Below are positions 16,586 to 24,973 of a stretch of DNA of 64,000 bases, one piece after another. Numbering within the stretch: the stretch's first letter is position 1; every line of letters starts with the position of its first letter. The notes under the pieces were generated by a model. That model saw only the letters and a program-made list of their open reading frames with translations. It was not told the origin of the DNA and ran no database searches. A program made the position numbers and the translations under genes. Source of the DNA: RPRB01 sp035501615 (GTDB lineage: Bacteria > Myxococcota > Myxococcia > Myxococcales > Myxococcaceae); NCBI GenBank assembly GCA_035501615.1, contig DATJVY010000023.1:1-64000 (forward strand). Reading direction: 5' to 3'.

Positions 16586-18247
16586 TCAGCGGAGGCGCTC
16601 CAGGGCGTCGACCTCGTCGCGCAGCCCGAGGTACTCCCAGCGGAGGAGCGACAGCGGGACGTACCCGTTGGCGAAGAGGAAGTCGTGCAGGTCGCGGATC
16701 CGGAACCGGTCCCCCTGACGGAGCCGTGCGTCCGCGGCGAGCCGGAGGATCCGCAGCTTGCCGATCTGGTACGTGAACGCCTGCCCCGGCATGGCGGCGA
16801 ACGCGGCGGCCTCGAGCCGCGCCGTGCCCCGGTCCATCGGCACGGTGGCGACGAGATAGTCCGTGGCCTGGTCCAGGGTGAACTGACCGAGCGACAGCTT
16901 CACATCCACCTCCACCCGCAGCGCCCGGAGCCGCATCATGTTGTAGACGATGTCCCGGCTGCGGGGGCTGTCGTCGAAGAGCCCTGCCTGGAGCAGCATC
17001 TCCTCGTCGTAGAAGGCGAGTCCCTCGGGGGTCACGGAGTCGTAGTAGTGCCGGCGGAGCGGCCGCGGGTTCGCCGCGGAGAGAGCGGCCTGCAGATAGT
17101 GGGCGCCCTCGTGCATGATCTGCAGACGCGGGTCCCTCGCCGCCGCGGACTGGAAGTAGCCCAGGTGGTCCGATGGCGGCTCGACGTAGGCTGTCCCGTC
17201 CTGGTCGAGGCGTCCCGCGCCGGTGAGATCGTCCGGCTGGCCCGCGGGGATCTCGGCCATGTACGCGGGAAGGGCCTGGAACCGGTAGTGGTGGAGCCAG
17301 GAGGGAAGGGTCAGGAGCTGCTGGTCCACGTAGAAGCGCCGTACCTTCTCCTCGTCGGCGCGCTCCCGGTCCACCACCGCCGCGACGTTGGGGAGCATGG
17401 CCAGGGGAGGGGTCGTGCGGCTGCGGTGGGTGGACAGGGCCTCGAACGTCAGCGCCCGGTCGAGTTCCTGCCTTCCGGCGGCGACGAGCTGCTCGGGAGT
17501 GAAGGGAACCAGCGCCACCTCCCGCAGGAAGAAGAGGAACGCCTCGCGACCGGCCGCGGTGTCCTCGGGAAGCCCCGGGGCGCGCTGCTCGAGCCAGCGA
17601 CGGAACGTCTCCAGGGCCGCGCCCGCCCGGTCCGCCGCCGGACCGATCGCCGCCGCGGTATCGCCGGCCAGCAGCGGCTTCAGTGCACCCGCCATCCGTG
17701 ACAGTCGCGGGCGGATGTCGCGGAGCTCCTCCAGCGCCACCCGCACGAACGGGCCGCGCATCCGGTCCAGGTTGGTCCTGGCCGCGTCCACCAGGGCAGG
17801 CACGGCCTCCAGCCGCCGCACCAGGTCCCCGCTCCGCCGGGCATCGAAGGGCGGCGGGAGGATCAGCAGCTCGAATGGGCTCCCCAGCGCCTGGTCGACG
17901 TAGAAGAGCGGGTTCCGCCTCCAGCCCTCGCGGACGTCGAGCTCCCAGTGCACCCGGGCCAGGGCCGACCCGATGAGCCGGCGGTCCACCTCCTCGGGCA
18001 CGTCGGTCCGGACGGGAAGGGCTCGCCAGCGCTTCTCCAGCTCGGCCAGTCTCGAGCGCCGGCGGGCGATGCTCCCCGCCGACCAGTCCGGGGTCCACCC
18101 TGGCGGGCGCGTGACCCGCGGGATGTCGTCGTAGCTCGCGGGCTGCGTCTCGACCCGCCAGCGCCAGAGGTCCTGCCCCAGCGCTTCCTGTGGATCCGGC
18201 GTGCCCGCGGCCAGCGCCAGCGCGACCAGCATCGCTCCCTGGAACAT
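16586..18247 (-). CDS. DUF885 family zinc-peptidase-like protein, exported
   Basis: A 553-residue protein with a signal peptide (FQGAMLVALALAAG). It belongs to the DUF885 group of zincin-like proteins, distant relatives of M32/M3 peptidases. The zinc motif is HEGAH (H379, E380, H383), and the conserved downstream GLAFYDEEMLLQAG supplies the third ligand Glu. DHLGYFQSAAARDPRLQIM before the motif and GQAFTYQIGKLRILRL after it also fit the family. The metal-binding and catalytic residues are intact, so it is likely an active periplasmic peptidase or hydrolase of unknown substrate. I chose ATG 18247 for the signal peptide. It is divergent from the CBS-domain gene. Confidence 0.85.
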   Translation of the reverse strand: MFQGAMLVALALAAGTPDPQEALGQDLWRWRVETQPASYDDIPRVTRPPGWTPDWSAGSIARRRSRLAELEKRWRALPVRTDVPEEVDRRLIGSALARVHWELDVREGWRRNPLFYVDQALGSPFELLILPPPFDARRSGDLVRRLEAVPALVDAARTNLDRMRGPFVRVALEELRDIRPRLSRMAGALKPLLAGDTAAAIGPAADRAGAALETFRRWLEQRAPGLPEDTAAGREAFLFFLREVALVPFTPEQLVAAGRQELDRALTFEALSTHRSRTTPPLAMLPNVAAVVDRERADEEKVRRFYVDQQLLTLPSWLHHYRFQALPAYMAEIPAGQPDDLTGAGRLDQDGTAYVEPPSDHLGYFQSAAARDPRLQIMHEGAHYLQAALSAANPRPLRRHYYDSVTPEGLAFYDEEMLLQAGLFDDSPRSRDIVYNMMRLRALRVEVDVKLSLGQFTLDQATDYLVATVPMDRGTARLEAAAFAAMPGQAFTYQIGKLRILRLAADARLRQGDRFRIRDLHDFLFANGYVPLSLLRWEYLGLRDEVDALERLR

Positions 18248-18365
18248 GCTCCGCCGGAGGCTCGCACGGGTGGGCCCGGCCCCGGGCTCTTTTCGCCCGG
18301 GCGCGGCGTGCACCCCGTGCCGGAAGGGCGTAGAGATCCGCCGAGCGCACAGGAGGGACCCCGCG

Positions 18366-18785
18366 ATGGCCAGCATCTCCAGCTACGTGATCCGGGACGT
18401 GCTCGGGCTCGAAGCGAACGCCACCTGCCGCGAGGCGGCGGACCTGATGGCCCGGAGGCACATTGGCGCGCTCGCGGTGAAGCAGGACGGCCGCATCGTC
18501 GGCCTGATCACCGAGCGCGACCTGGTCACCCGCATCCTCTCCCGGGGGCTCGATTGCCAGACCCCCATCCTCGAGGCGATGCGCCGCGACGTTCCGGTGG
18601 TCGCACCGGACGTCAACGAGGTCGAGTGCGCGACGCTCATGAAGGAGCACGAGACGCGGCACCTGCTGGTCGGCGACGGGGGCACGGCGAGCGGGCTCAT
18701 CTCCATGCGCGACGTGATGCAGATGATGCTCTCTGACAAGCAGTACCTCATCGAGCAGATGCACGCGTACATCCAGGGCTACTGA
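18366..18785 (+). CDS. CBS-pair domain protein
   Basis: A 139-residue protein made almost wholly of two CBS domains. The first spans about residues 8-60 (ATCREAADLMARRHIGALAV, then GRIVGLITERDLV) and the second about 72-130 (EVECATLMKEHETRHLLVGD, then GLISMRDVM). Such stand-alone pairs bind adenosine nucleotides and act as energy or redox sensors for partner proteins. AGGAGGG sits 7 bases before the ATG. No obvious target protein is adjacent. Confidence 0.92.
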   Translation: MASISSYVIRDVLGLEANATCREAADLMARRHIGALAVKQDGRIVGLITERDLVTRILSRGLDCQTPILEAMRRDVPVVAPDVNEVECATLMKEHETRHLLVGDGGTASGLISMRDVMQMMLSDKQYLIEQMHAYIQGY

Positions 18786-19114
18786 GCAAGGAGCCGGGCG
18801 CCCATGGCACCCCGGGTGCCGGCGGAGACGGCACCGGGCGCGCAGTCGCCGTGGCAGGGGTGGGCAACGTTCGACGCGGCAGGTTGTCTGAGGCACAGGG
18901 GCCCGTGGGCCGAACCCGCGGGAACCCGGCCGGGAACCGTCTTGTCGCGACGGTTTCGCCGGTAGGCGTGCAGTACTCTGTTGCGGCATGCGGTTCGCAT
19001 GTCGATATTGTGTCGGGAGCTGTGCGGTTGGACCGGGTTTCCGGGCGGGCTTAACATCCGCTGGAACCCCGGTTGGGGCCGTCAATTCGGACCCGTTGAG
19101 ACGGGGAGGACGAC
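18786..19114. other. Intergenic region without a gene
   Basis: These 329 bases hold no convincing coding frame. A 9-base-arm hairpin (GGAACCGTC, loop TTGTCGC, GACGGTTTC, with one G-T pair) lies at 18933-18957. It is followed by no T-run, so an operator or RNA structure is as likely as a terminator. The next gene has its own ribosome site, and its promoter should be in the last 150 bases, but no clear -35/-10 pair is visible. Confidence 0.5.
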
Positions 19115-19360
19115 GTGGCTGCAATGGCAGCTCAGAGGCCGGAGGCCGGACGGGTGGTCCATCCCACGGGATTCGTACTGAAGAGCCTGCAGGTTCTCGG
19201 CTCGGGAGGCGTCGCCGGCGTGCTCGGCGGCGTCGCTTCACACACCGTGTGGGTGGGCGTCTGCTTCGGCCTCGCGGGCGTCCTGGCCGCGCTCACGTTC
19301 ATGGACTGCCGCTGCGCCTGCGTGAAGCCCGGCTCGGACTGCGACGAGGGGCACGAGTAG
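19115..19360 (+). CDS. Small Cys-rich membrane protein (81 aa)
   Basis: Not recognised. GTG 19115 is preceded by GGGGAGGA at good spacing. Two hydrophobic segments (GFVLKSLQVLGSGGVAGVLG and TVWVGVCFGLAGVLAALTF) are followed by a short tail with four cysteines (DCRCACVKPGSDCDEGHE). A Cys-rich tail directly after a membrane span could bind metal or form disulfides, depending on topology. A strong folded element follows at 19395-19455. The good ribosome site and downstream terminator-like fold support a single-gene transcript. Confidence 0.65.
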   Translation: MAAMAAQRPEAGRVVHPTGFVLKSLQVLGSGGVAGVLGGVASHTVWVGVCFGLAGVLAALTFMDCRCACVKPGSDCDEGHE

Positions 19361-19394
19361 CGATCCGGGCGCAGCTCGCCCGTCGATTCGACCG

Positions 19395-19455
19395 TGCAAC
19401 GCGCCTCCGGGCGGGATACTGGAGATCGTCTCCAGTTCCGAGCTCGTTGCATTTT
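19395..19455 (+). terminator. Nested hairpin followed by T-run
   Basis: Outer arms TGCAACG (19395-19401) and CGTTGCA (19445-19451) are perfectly complementary, and an inner hairpin ACTGGAGA-TCG-TCTCCAGT (19418-19436) lies between them. TTTT follows the outer arm. It sits 35 bases after the stop of the small Cys-rich gene and 66 bases before the MlaC-like start, so it could terminate the first or attenuate the second. Confidence 0.5.
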
Positions 19456-19516
19456 CCTCGCACCTGACGCGTCGGACTGGGAGCTTGAGCCCCCCCTCGG
19501 AGATCGAAAGCCCATC

Positions 19517-20113
19517 GTGCGAGCCCTCCTCCTGACCGTTCTGCTGGCCGCCACCGCCCAGGCGGAGACCGCCACCGAGGCGCTCAAGGCCCGCGACGCC
19601 GAGATCCGCGCCGCCCTCCCCCCGAAGGGGACCGAGCCCACCCCTGCGCACCGGAAGACGATCGAGAACATCGTCACCCGCGCGGTGGACCTGGAGGGGA
19701 TGGCGAAGGACGCGCTGGGGAAGACCTGGGCCGAGACCCCGCCGGCCAAGCAGAAGAAGTTCCTCGATGCCTTCGTCAGCCGCTTCCGCCGCGCCACGGG
19801 CGAGCAGCTCGATCAGTACCGCTCCACCGAGGTGAAGTACTTCCCCGAGAAGAAGGAAGGGGACGACGTCCTCGTGCCGACCGAGGTCCTGGTGAAGGGC
19901 GAGCCCACGCACATCGACTACCGGATGCGCGAGCAGAAGGGCACCTGGCGCATCCACGACATCGTGGTGGATGACGTCTCCACGGTGGAGAACTACCGGT
20001 CCAGCTTCAACCGGATCATCAAGAAGGAAGGGATGGACGGGCTCATTGCCCGGCTCAACGGGACCGGCAAGGTGACTGATTCCGGTGGCAGCAAGGGCAG
20101 CTCCTCCCGCTAG
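19517..20113 (+). CDS. MlaC/Ttg2D-family phospholipid-binding protein
   Basis: A 198-residue periplasmic protein with a short signal peptide (MRALLLTVLLAATAQA). The body matches the MlaC (Tol_Tol_Ttg2) family in length and pattern: a helical lipid-cradle start, ALGKTWAETPPAKQKKFLDA near residue 75, then a beta region with VLVKGEPTHIDYRMREQKGT and WRIHDIVVDDVSTVENYRSS. MlaC shuttles phospholipids between the MlaA outer-membrane complex and the MlaFEDB transporter. None of those genes is adjacent, so it acts with partners elsewhere or has another role. GTG 19517 is chosen because it begins the signal peptide. Confidence 0.85.
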   Translation: MRALLLTVLLAATAQAETATEALKARDAEIRAALPPKGTEPTPAHRKTIENIVTRAVDLEGMAKDALGKTWAETPPAKQKKFLDAFVSRFRRATGEQLDQYRSTEVKYFPEKKEGDDVLVPTEVLVKGEPTHIDYRMREQKGTWRIHDIVVDDVSTVENYRSSFNRIIKKEGMDGLIARLNGTGKVTDSGGSKGSSSR

Positions 20114-20238
20114 CTGCGCGGGCATCGACACCCGGCCACGCCCTGCGGCAGACTTCGTGTTCTTCCCGGGCGCCCGGTGCGCCGCCTCGACCCTGCATCC
20201 GTGACTCTGCCGGCGCCCTCCATGCAGGGGGTCCTCCG

Positions 20239-21075
20239 ATGGCGCGCGCATGCGGCGTGTTGCTGTGGTTCGTCTCCGCGGTAGCGCTGGCGCAGGAGCA
20301 GCAGCCAACGCCTCCGCCCGAGCCCCAGACCCCGGCGGAGGCCGCGTCCACGGCGCCCACTCCCACCGAGGGCTCGATGGACTGGAGCATGCACTCGGGG
20401 AAGACGATGGGGGAGGGCCAGAGCGCCATCGACGGCCAGGCCGGATGGCCGGGAATCCAGACCGAGTACATGGCGGGCATCAAGCCGTACCTCGACCTCG
20501 GCGGGCGCTTCTCCTTCGACTACGCGTTTCTCGGGGACACCCGTGCCAAGGGGCCGGGTGTGCGGTTCCAGGGAATCATCCGGGTGCACGTGCTCGACGC
20601 CGGCAAGGTGGTGATGTCGGCACGCTTCGAGCCGGGGTTCATGACCTTCTTCTTCGGCAGCGGAGGGTCCAGCGCGCTCACGCCCGGCCCGGCGCAGCCA
20701 CCCCAGTACCTGAGGGCCGCGCTGCATCCGCGGAGCCCCGCCCAGATCACGCTTCCGCCGGACTACAACAGCTCCAGCGGGGGCCCAGGCTTCTACGACA
20801 CGACGACCTCCATCACGCTTCCGGTCTCGCTGGAGGCGGGAATGCCGATCCAGCCCGGGCTGGTGCTCAACGCGCGGCTCGCGTTGCCGCTGACCTTCGT
20901 CCTCGGCAGCTACGGGGGGACGGTGCTTCCGCTGATGCTCGGGGTCGGCTGCGAGTACCGGTTCAACCCGCGGCTGGCGCTCATCGCCGACCTGGGTGCA
21001 GGGCCGATCTTCTACTTCGGCGGTGGGACCGACTTCGGGCTCAACGCCATGGTGGGCGTCGCCTACAAGCTCTGA
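20239..21075 (+). CDS. Exported beta-barrel-like protein (278 aa)
   Basis: Not assigned to a family. It has a signal peptide (CGVLLWFVSAVALAQ) and a Pro/Thr/Glu-rich linker to about residue 45, then a body of alternating strands with Gly and aromatic residues (DLGGRFSFDYAFLGD, SARFEPGFMTFFFG, ALIADLGAGPIFYFGG) and a C-terminus GLNAMVGVAYKL typical of outer-membrane barrels. Probably an outer-membrane protein with 8-12 strands. It lies between mlaC-like and the tRNA nucleotidyltransferase gene, in the same direction but with no overlap. Confidence 0.72.
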   Translation: MARACGVLLWFVSAVALAQEQQPTPPPEPQTPAEAASTAPTPTEGSMDWSMHSGKTMGEGQSAIDGQAGWPGIQTEYMAGIKPYLDLGGRFSFDYAFLGDTRAKGPGVRFQGIIRVHVLDAGKVVMSARFEPGFMTFFFGSGGSSALTPGPAQPPQYLRAALHPRSPAQITLPPDYNSSSGGPGFYDTTTSITLPVSLEAGMPIQPGLVLNARLALPLTFVLGSYGGTVLPLMLGVGCEYRFNPRLALIADLGAGPIFYFGGGTDFGLNAMVGVAYKL

Positions 21076-21125
21076 GCCCCCGGTTCCCTCGACCGCGCCC
21101 GGCCGTGGCAGTCTCTCGCCCGGCG

Positions 21126-22361
21126 ATGGAGGCGCTTCCCGACATCCTGGCGCAGGCGGACGTCCCCGCAGGGGTGCGGTCGCTCCTGGAGCGCCTCCAG
21201 TCGGCGGGGCACGAGGCCTGGCTGGTGGGTGGAGGCGTCCGCGACCTTCTCCGGGGCCAGCACCCGAAGGACTGGGACATCGCCACCCAGGCGGTGCCGC
21301 AGGAGGTGATGGGGCTCTTCCGGCGGGTGGTCCCGACCGGCATCGCGCACGGGACGGTCACCGTGCTGATCCCCGAGGGCCACGTGGAGGTGACCACCTT
21401 CCGGGTCGAGAGCGCGTACGTCGACGGCCGGAGGCCGGGCTCGGTGGAGTTCCGGAGGGACCTGGTGGAGGACCTCGCCCGCCGCGACTTCACCATCAAC
21501 GCGCTGGCGTTCGATCCGGTGGGGCGGCGGTTCCGGGATCCGTTCGGCGGCCAGGACGACCTCCGCCGCGGTCTGGTCCGCTGCGTGGGCGTCGCCGCCG
21601 AGCGGTTCGGCGAGGACGGCCTGCGCCCGCTCCGCGCGGTGCGGTTCGCCACGGTGCTGGACTTCGAGCTGGAGCCCGAGACCGAGGCCGCAATTCCCGG
21701 AGCGCTCGCGGTGTTCGACCGGGTCGCCCTCGAGCGGCGGCGCGACGAGCTCCTCAAGCTGCTGCTCGCGCCCGCCGTCGCCCGCGGCCTCGTGCTGCTC
21801 CGCCGGACCGGGCTCCTCGACCGCCTCCTGCCCGAGCTCCCGCCCGCGGCGGATGCAGACCGGGGCGCCCGGGTCGCCCGTGCCGCGGCGGTGGTCGAGG
21901 TCCGACTGGCGGCGCTGCTCCTCGACGCGCGGGATGCGGCGGCCGCGCTCGACCGGCTCCGCCTTCCGGGGAAGGTGGTGGAGACGGTCCGGGCCCTGCT
22001 CGATCACCCGCTTCCGCCCGAGGCCGCGCGGTGGACGGATGGAGAGGTGCGCCGCTGGCTGGTGCGCCTCGGTCCGGCGAGGTGGGAGAGCGCGCGGGCC
22101 CTGGCGAGGGCCGCCGGGACCGATCCGGACGGAGCCCTCGGCGAGCGGGTGGACAGGCTCGTCGCCGCCCGGCCGGCACTCTCGGCGCGGGAGCTCGCCC
22201 TCGACGGGGCGGCGATCATGCGCGCGCTGGGGGTGGGTCCCTCTCCGGCGGTGGGGGAGGCGACGCGCTTCCTCCTCGACGCGGTGCTGGATCGCCCGGA
22301 ACTGAACACGCCCGAGGCGCTGGAGGAGCTGCTGCGCTCTGGCGGGATGAGGCCTGGCTGA
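21126..22361 (+). CDS. CCA tRNA nucleotidyltransferase / poly(A) polymerase family
   Basis: Class II nucleotidyltransferase that adds CCA to tRNA 3' ends or A-tails to RNA. The catalytic core is clear: LVGGGVRDLLRG then KDWDIATQ (residues about 35-60) with the DxD metal pair, HGTVTVL, RDFTINALAFDP, and the nucleotide-selection stretch ERFGEDGLRPLRAVRFATVL. The 411 residues include a C-terminal helical region without an obvious HD motif. Because the tRNA-Arg in this window lacks an encoded CCA, a CCA-adding activity would be needed in this organism; whether this protein or a paralog does it cannot be decided from sequence. The ATG at 21126 directly precedes the conserved domain. Confidence 0.88.
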   Translation: MEALPDILAQADVPAGVRSLLERLQSAGHEAWLVGGGVRDLLRGQHPKDWDIATQAVPQEVMGLFRRVVPTGIAHGTVTVLIPEGHVEVTTFRVESAYVDGRRPGSVEFRRDLVEDLARRDFTINALAFDPVGRRFRDPFGGQDDLRRGLVRCVGVAAERFGEDGLRPLRAVRFATVLDFELEPETEAAIPGALAVFDRVALERRRDELLKLLLAPAVARGLVLLRRTGLLDRLLPELPPAADADRGARVARAAAVVEVRLAALLLDARDAAAALDRLRLPGKVVETVRALLDHPLPPEAARWTDGEVRRWLVRLGPARWESARALARAAGTDPDGALGERVDRLVAARPALSARELALDGAAIMRALGVGPSPAVGEATRFLLDAVLDRPELNTPEALEELLRSGGMRPG

Positions 22362-22512
22362 CACAGAGGTCCAAGCCGCAGCCCCGATGCACCTGTCCGA
22401 GCACGGTGCCGACACAGTCCCCGGTCGGGCGCTCCACTCCCGGGTGCTCTGGACGGCCCTCGAGCGAGGCGAATACGGTTCGCTCCGGTCGGGGCGAAAG
22501 GAAGTCACGGGC

Positions 22513-23859
22513 GTGCCGGGCGCCGAGTCGTCGAGGCGAGCTTCGCTCGGGTGGTTGGCAACTGCGGTCTTCGCCGCGATCGCCGCGGTGGTGGGAGTCG
22601 ACGCCTGGGCGGCCGAGGCGACCGCACGGGGCGCCGAGACCCTGTCGGCGAACGCCCTGCGCTCCGTCGAGCTGGCCGAGGACATGCGCTGGCAGCTCGC
22701 GCGGCTGAAGCACGCGCCGAGCGGCCCGGAGGGCCTCGAGCCGTCGACCGCCCAGGCGCTGCTCTGGCTGAAGCGGGACGTGAGGGCCTACGAGCAGCTC
22801 GCCACCTTCGAGGGGGAACGGCCGGAGTGGCTGACCCTCGCCGGTCTCACCCAGGATCTGGGTGAGGCGCTCGCCCGCGGGGACGAGCCGATGGCGAGCC
22901 GGGCCGCGGAGAGCGCCGCCGAATCGGCGGAACGGCTCATCGCCCTCAACCGCGCCGAGGCCGACGCCATCGGCGCACAGGTGGTGAGGCTCGGGCGCTC
23001 GCAGGTCCTCGCGGACGCGCTGGCCGGAGTGGTGGTGCTTCTCGCCTTCGCCCAGGTCGCGCGCGCCCGCCTCCGGTCGCTGGAGCGGGAGCGCGAGGCG
23101 ATCGCCCGGAGCCTGGAGGGGATGGAGAACAAGAACCGCGAGCTGGAGGCGTTCGCCGGTCGCGTGGCGCACGACCTGCGCTCGCCGCTCACGCCGGTGC
23201 AGGCCCTGGCCGGGCTCCTGGGGAGGGGCGGGCAGGGCGAGGCCGAGGTCCGGCGCATCGCGGGCCGGATCGCCGGCGCGGCCTCGCGGATGTCGGACGT
23301 CATCGACGCGATGCTGGCCTTCTCCCGCTCTGGACGGCTGAGCCCGGGCGAGTGCACGGCGCGCTCGGTGGTGGCCGAGGTCCTCGAGGAGCTCGGGCCG
23401 GCGCGCGAGGGAGCCGAGCTCCGGGTGGACCTCCCCGACGCCCTGGTGGCCTGCACGCCGGAGGTGCTCGGGCAGATCGTCCGGAACCTGGTCGGCAACT
23501 CGCTCAAGTACCGCTCTCCGGACCGGCCCTGCCGCGTGGACATCCACGGTGCGCTGGGTCTCCAGAGCCTGACCCTGACCGTCGCCGACAACGGCATCGG
23601 GATGGAGCCCGGGGCGGCGCGCCGGGCGTTCGAGCCCTTCTTCCGGGCGAGCGAGGACCGCCCGGGAAACGGTCTCGGGCTCGCCATCGTGGACCGCTAC
23701 GTGGGCGCCCTGGGCGGCTCCGTCGCGCTCCAGTCGCACCCCGGGATCGGCACCCGCGTCGACGTTCGCCTGCCGCTCGGCGGTGCGCCGGGGGACGGCA
23801 CCCTTCCGGCGCGCCAGGCGACGAGCACCTCCTCGGCGGCCGCCGGGAACCTCCGCTAG
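22513..23859 (+). CDS. Sensor histidine kinase
   Basis: A 448-residue membrane histidine kinase. The first TM is near residues 12-30 (LGWLATAVFAAIAAVVGV) and a second near 175-190 (VLADALAGVVVLLAFAQVA), enclosing a helical periplasmic sensor of about 140 residues. A coiled-coil linker leads to the H-box VAHDLRSPLTP (H220). The ATPase domain has the N-box (IVRNLVGNSLKYRS), G1 (DNGIGMEPGA) and G2 (GNGLGLAIVDRY), all intact. No response regulator is adjacent, so it is an orphan kinase. GTG 22513 is preceded by AAGGA; an earlier ATG at 22387 would add an unlikely polar leader. Confidence 0.9.
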   Translation: MPGAESSRRASLGWLATAVFAAIAAVVGVDAWAAEATARGAETLSANALRSVELAEDMRWQLARLKHAPSGPEGLEPSTAQALLWLKRDVRAYEQLATFEGERPEWLTLAGLTQDLGEALARGDEPMASRAAESAAESAERLIALNRAEADAIGAQVVRLGRSQVLADALAGVVVLLAFAQVARARLRSLEREREAIARSLEGMENKNRELEAFAGRVAHDLRSPLTPVQALAGLLGRGGQGEAEVRRIAGRIAGAASRMSDVIDAMLAFSRSGRLSPGECTARSVVAEVLEELGPAREGAELRVDLPDALVACTPEVLGQIVRNLVGNSLKYRSPDRPCRVDIHGALGLQSLTLTVADNGIGMEPGAARRAFEPFFRASEDRPGNGLGLAIVDRYVGALGGSVALQSHPGIGTRVDVRLPLGGAPGDGTLPARQATSTSSAAAGNLR

Positions 23860-23911
23860 TCCCCGGCCGCGCTGCGCGCGGTGGCCTCCTCGTGTTACCA
23901 GGGGCCCCGGA

Positions 23912-24958
23912 ATGCGCGTGGTCGTCGCCATGAGCGGCGGGGTCGACTCGTCGGCCGCCGCCGCACTGCTGGTGGAGCAGGGACACGAGGTCCTCGGCAT
24001 CACCCTGCGCGTCTGGTCCTACGAGGGTGCGGCGAGGTGCGGGAGCTGCTGCAGCCCCGACGATATCGACGATGCCCGTGCGGTCGCCGCCAACCTGGGA
24101 ATCCCGTTCTACGTGGCCGACGCCGAGGAGCTCTTCCGGCACCGGGTGGTCGAGCCCTTCGTCCAGTCATACCTGGAGGGCAGGACGCCGGTGCCCTGCG
24201 TGGCCTGCAACCGGGACGTGAAGTTCGACTTCCTCCTCGCCCGGGCCCGGGCGCTCGGCGCTCGCCTCGCCACTGGCCACTACGCCCGCATCGAACGGAG
24301 TGGCGAGGGGCACCGGCTCCTCCGTGCCGCCGACGCGTCGAAGGACCAGAGCTACTTCCTCTTCACCCTGGGCCAGGAGGCGCTCGCCACCCTCGAGTTC
24401 CCGGTCGGTGGACTGGGCAAGGCCGAGGTCCGCGCCATTGCCCGACGACACGGGCTGCCGACCAGCGCAAAGCCGGAAAGCATGGAGATCTGCTTCGTCC
24501 CCGACGGGGACTACGCCGGCTTCGTCGAGCGGGTCGCAGGCCCCCAGGCCGCGGGCGACGTGGTCGACGACCGCGGGCAGGTCCTCGGCCGGCACGGGGG
24601 CGTGCACCGCTTCACCGTGGGGCAGCGGCGCGGGCTGGGCGTGGGCTCGGCCGAGCCGCTCTACGTCCAGCGCATCGACGCTCCCGCCGGCGCGGTGGTG
24701 GTCGGCCCCGCGAGCGGGCTCGAGCGCTCGCAGTTCACCGTGCTGCAGCCTTCCTGGGTCCAGGCGAGGCCCTCGCCCGAGGAGCGGATCCAGGTGCGGA
24801 TCCGCCACCGCCATGCCGGGACCGCGGCCCGGGTGGTGGAGGGCGACGGTTCCCGCCTCACCGTCCGGACGGAGGAGCCGGTGCGTGCGGTCACCCCCGG
24901 ACAGGCGGCGGTGTTCTACCGGGGGGACGAGGTGCTCGGCGGTGGGTGGATCGGCTAG
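23912..24958 (+). CDS. mnmA: tRNA-specific 2-thiouridylase MnmA
   Basis: Adds sulfur at C2 of U34 in tRNAs for Lys, Glu and Gln. The N-terminal PP-loop is VAMSGGVDSSAAAALL (residues 4-19). The two catalytic cysteines are present, in PCVACNRD (about 96-99) and in MEICFVPDGDY (about 194). KDQSYFLFTL and HRFTVGQRRGLGVG complete the family set, and the 348-residue length is typical. The N-terminal GSCCSPDD variant of the 5-7 region is of the Cys-rich kind seen in many Deltaproteobacteria. It is first in a run of plus-strand envelope and housekeeping genes. Confidence 0.96.
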   Translation: MRVVVAMSGGVDSSAAAALLVEQGHEVLGITLRVWSYEGAARCGSCCSPDDIDDARAVAANLGIPFYVADAEELFRHRVVEPFVQSYLEGRTPVPCVACNRDVKFDFLLARARALGARLATGHYARIERSGEGHRLLRAADASKDQSYFLFTLGQEALATLEFPVGGLGKAEVRAIARRHGLPTSAKPESMEICFVPDGDYAGFVERVAGPQAAGDVVDDRGQVLGRHGGVHRFTVGQRRGLGVGSAEPLYVQRIDAPAGAVVVGPASGLERSQFTVLQPSWVQARPSPEERIQVRIRHRHAGTAARVVEGDGSRLTVRTEEPVRAVTPGQAAVFYRGDEVLGGGWIG

Positions 24959-24973
24959 AAGCTGACCACCACC

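Noticed and set aside
18281..18301. Hairpin CCCGGGC/GCCCGGG between the DUF885 and CBS genes
   Set aside because: Short GC-only arms of this size arise often by chance at this base composition, and it lies between divergent genes where no terminator is expected.
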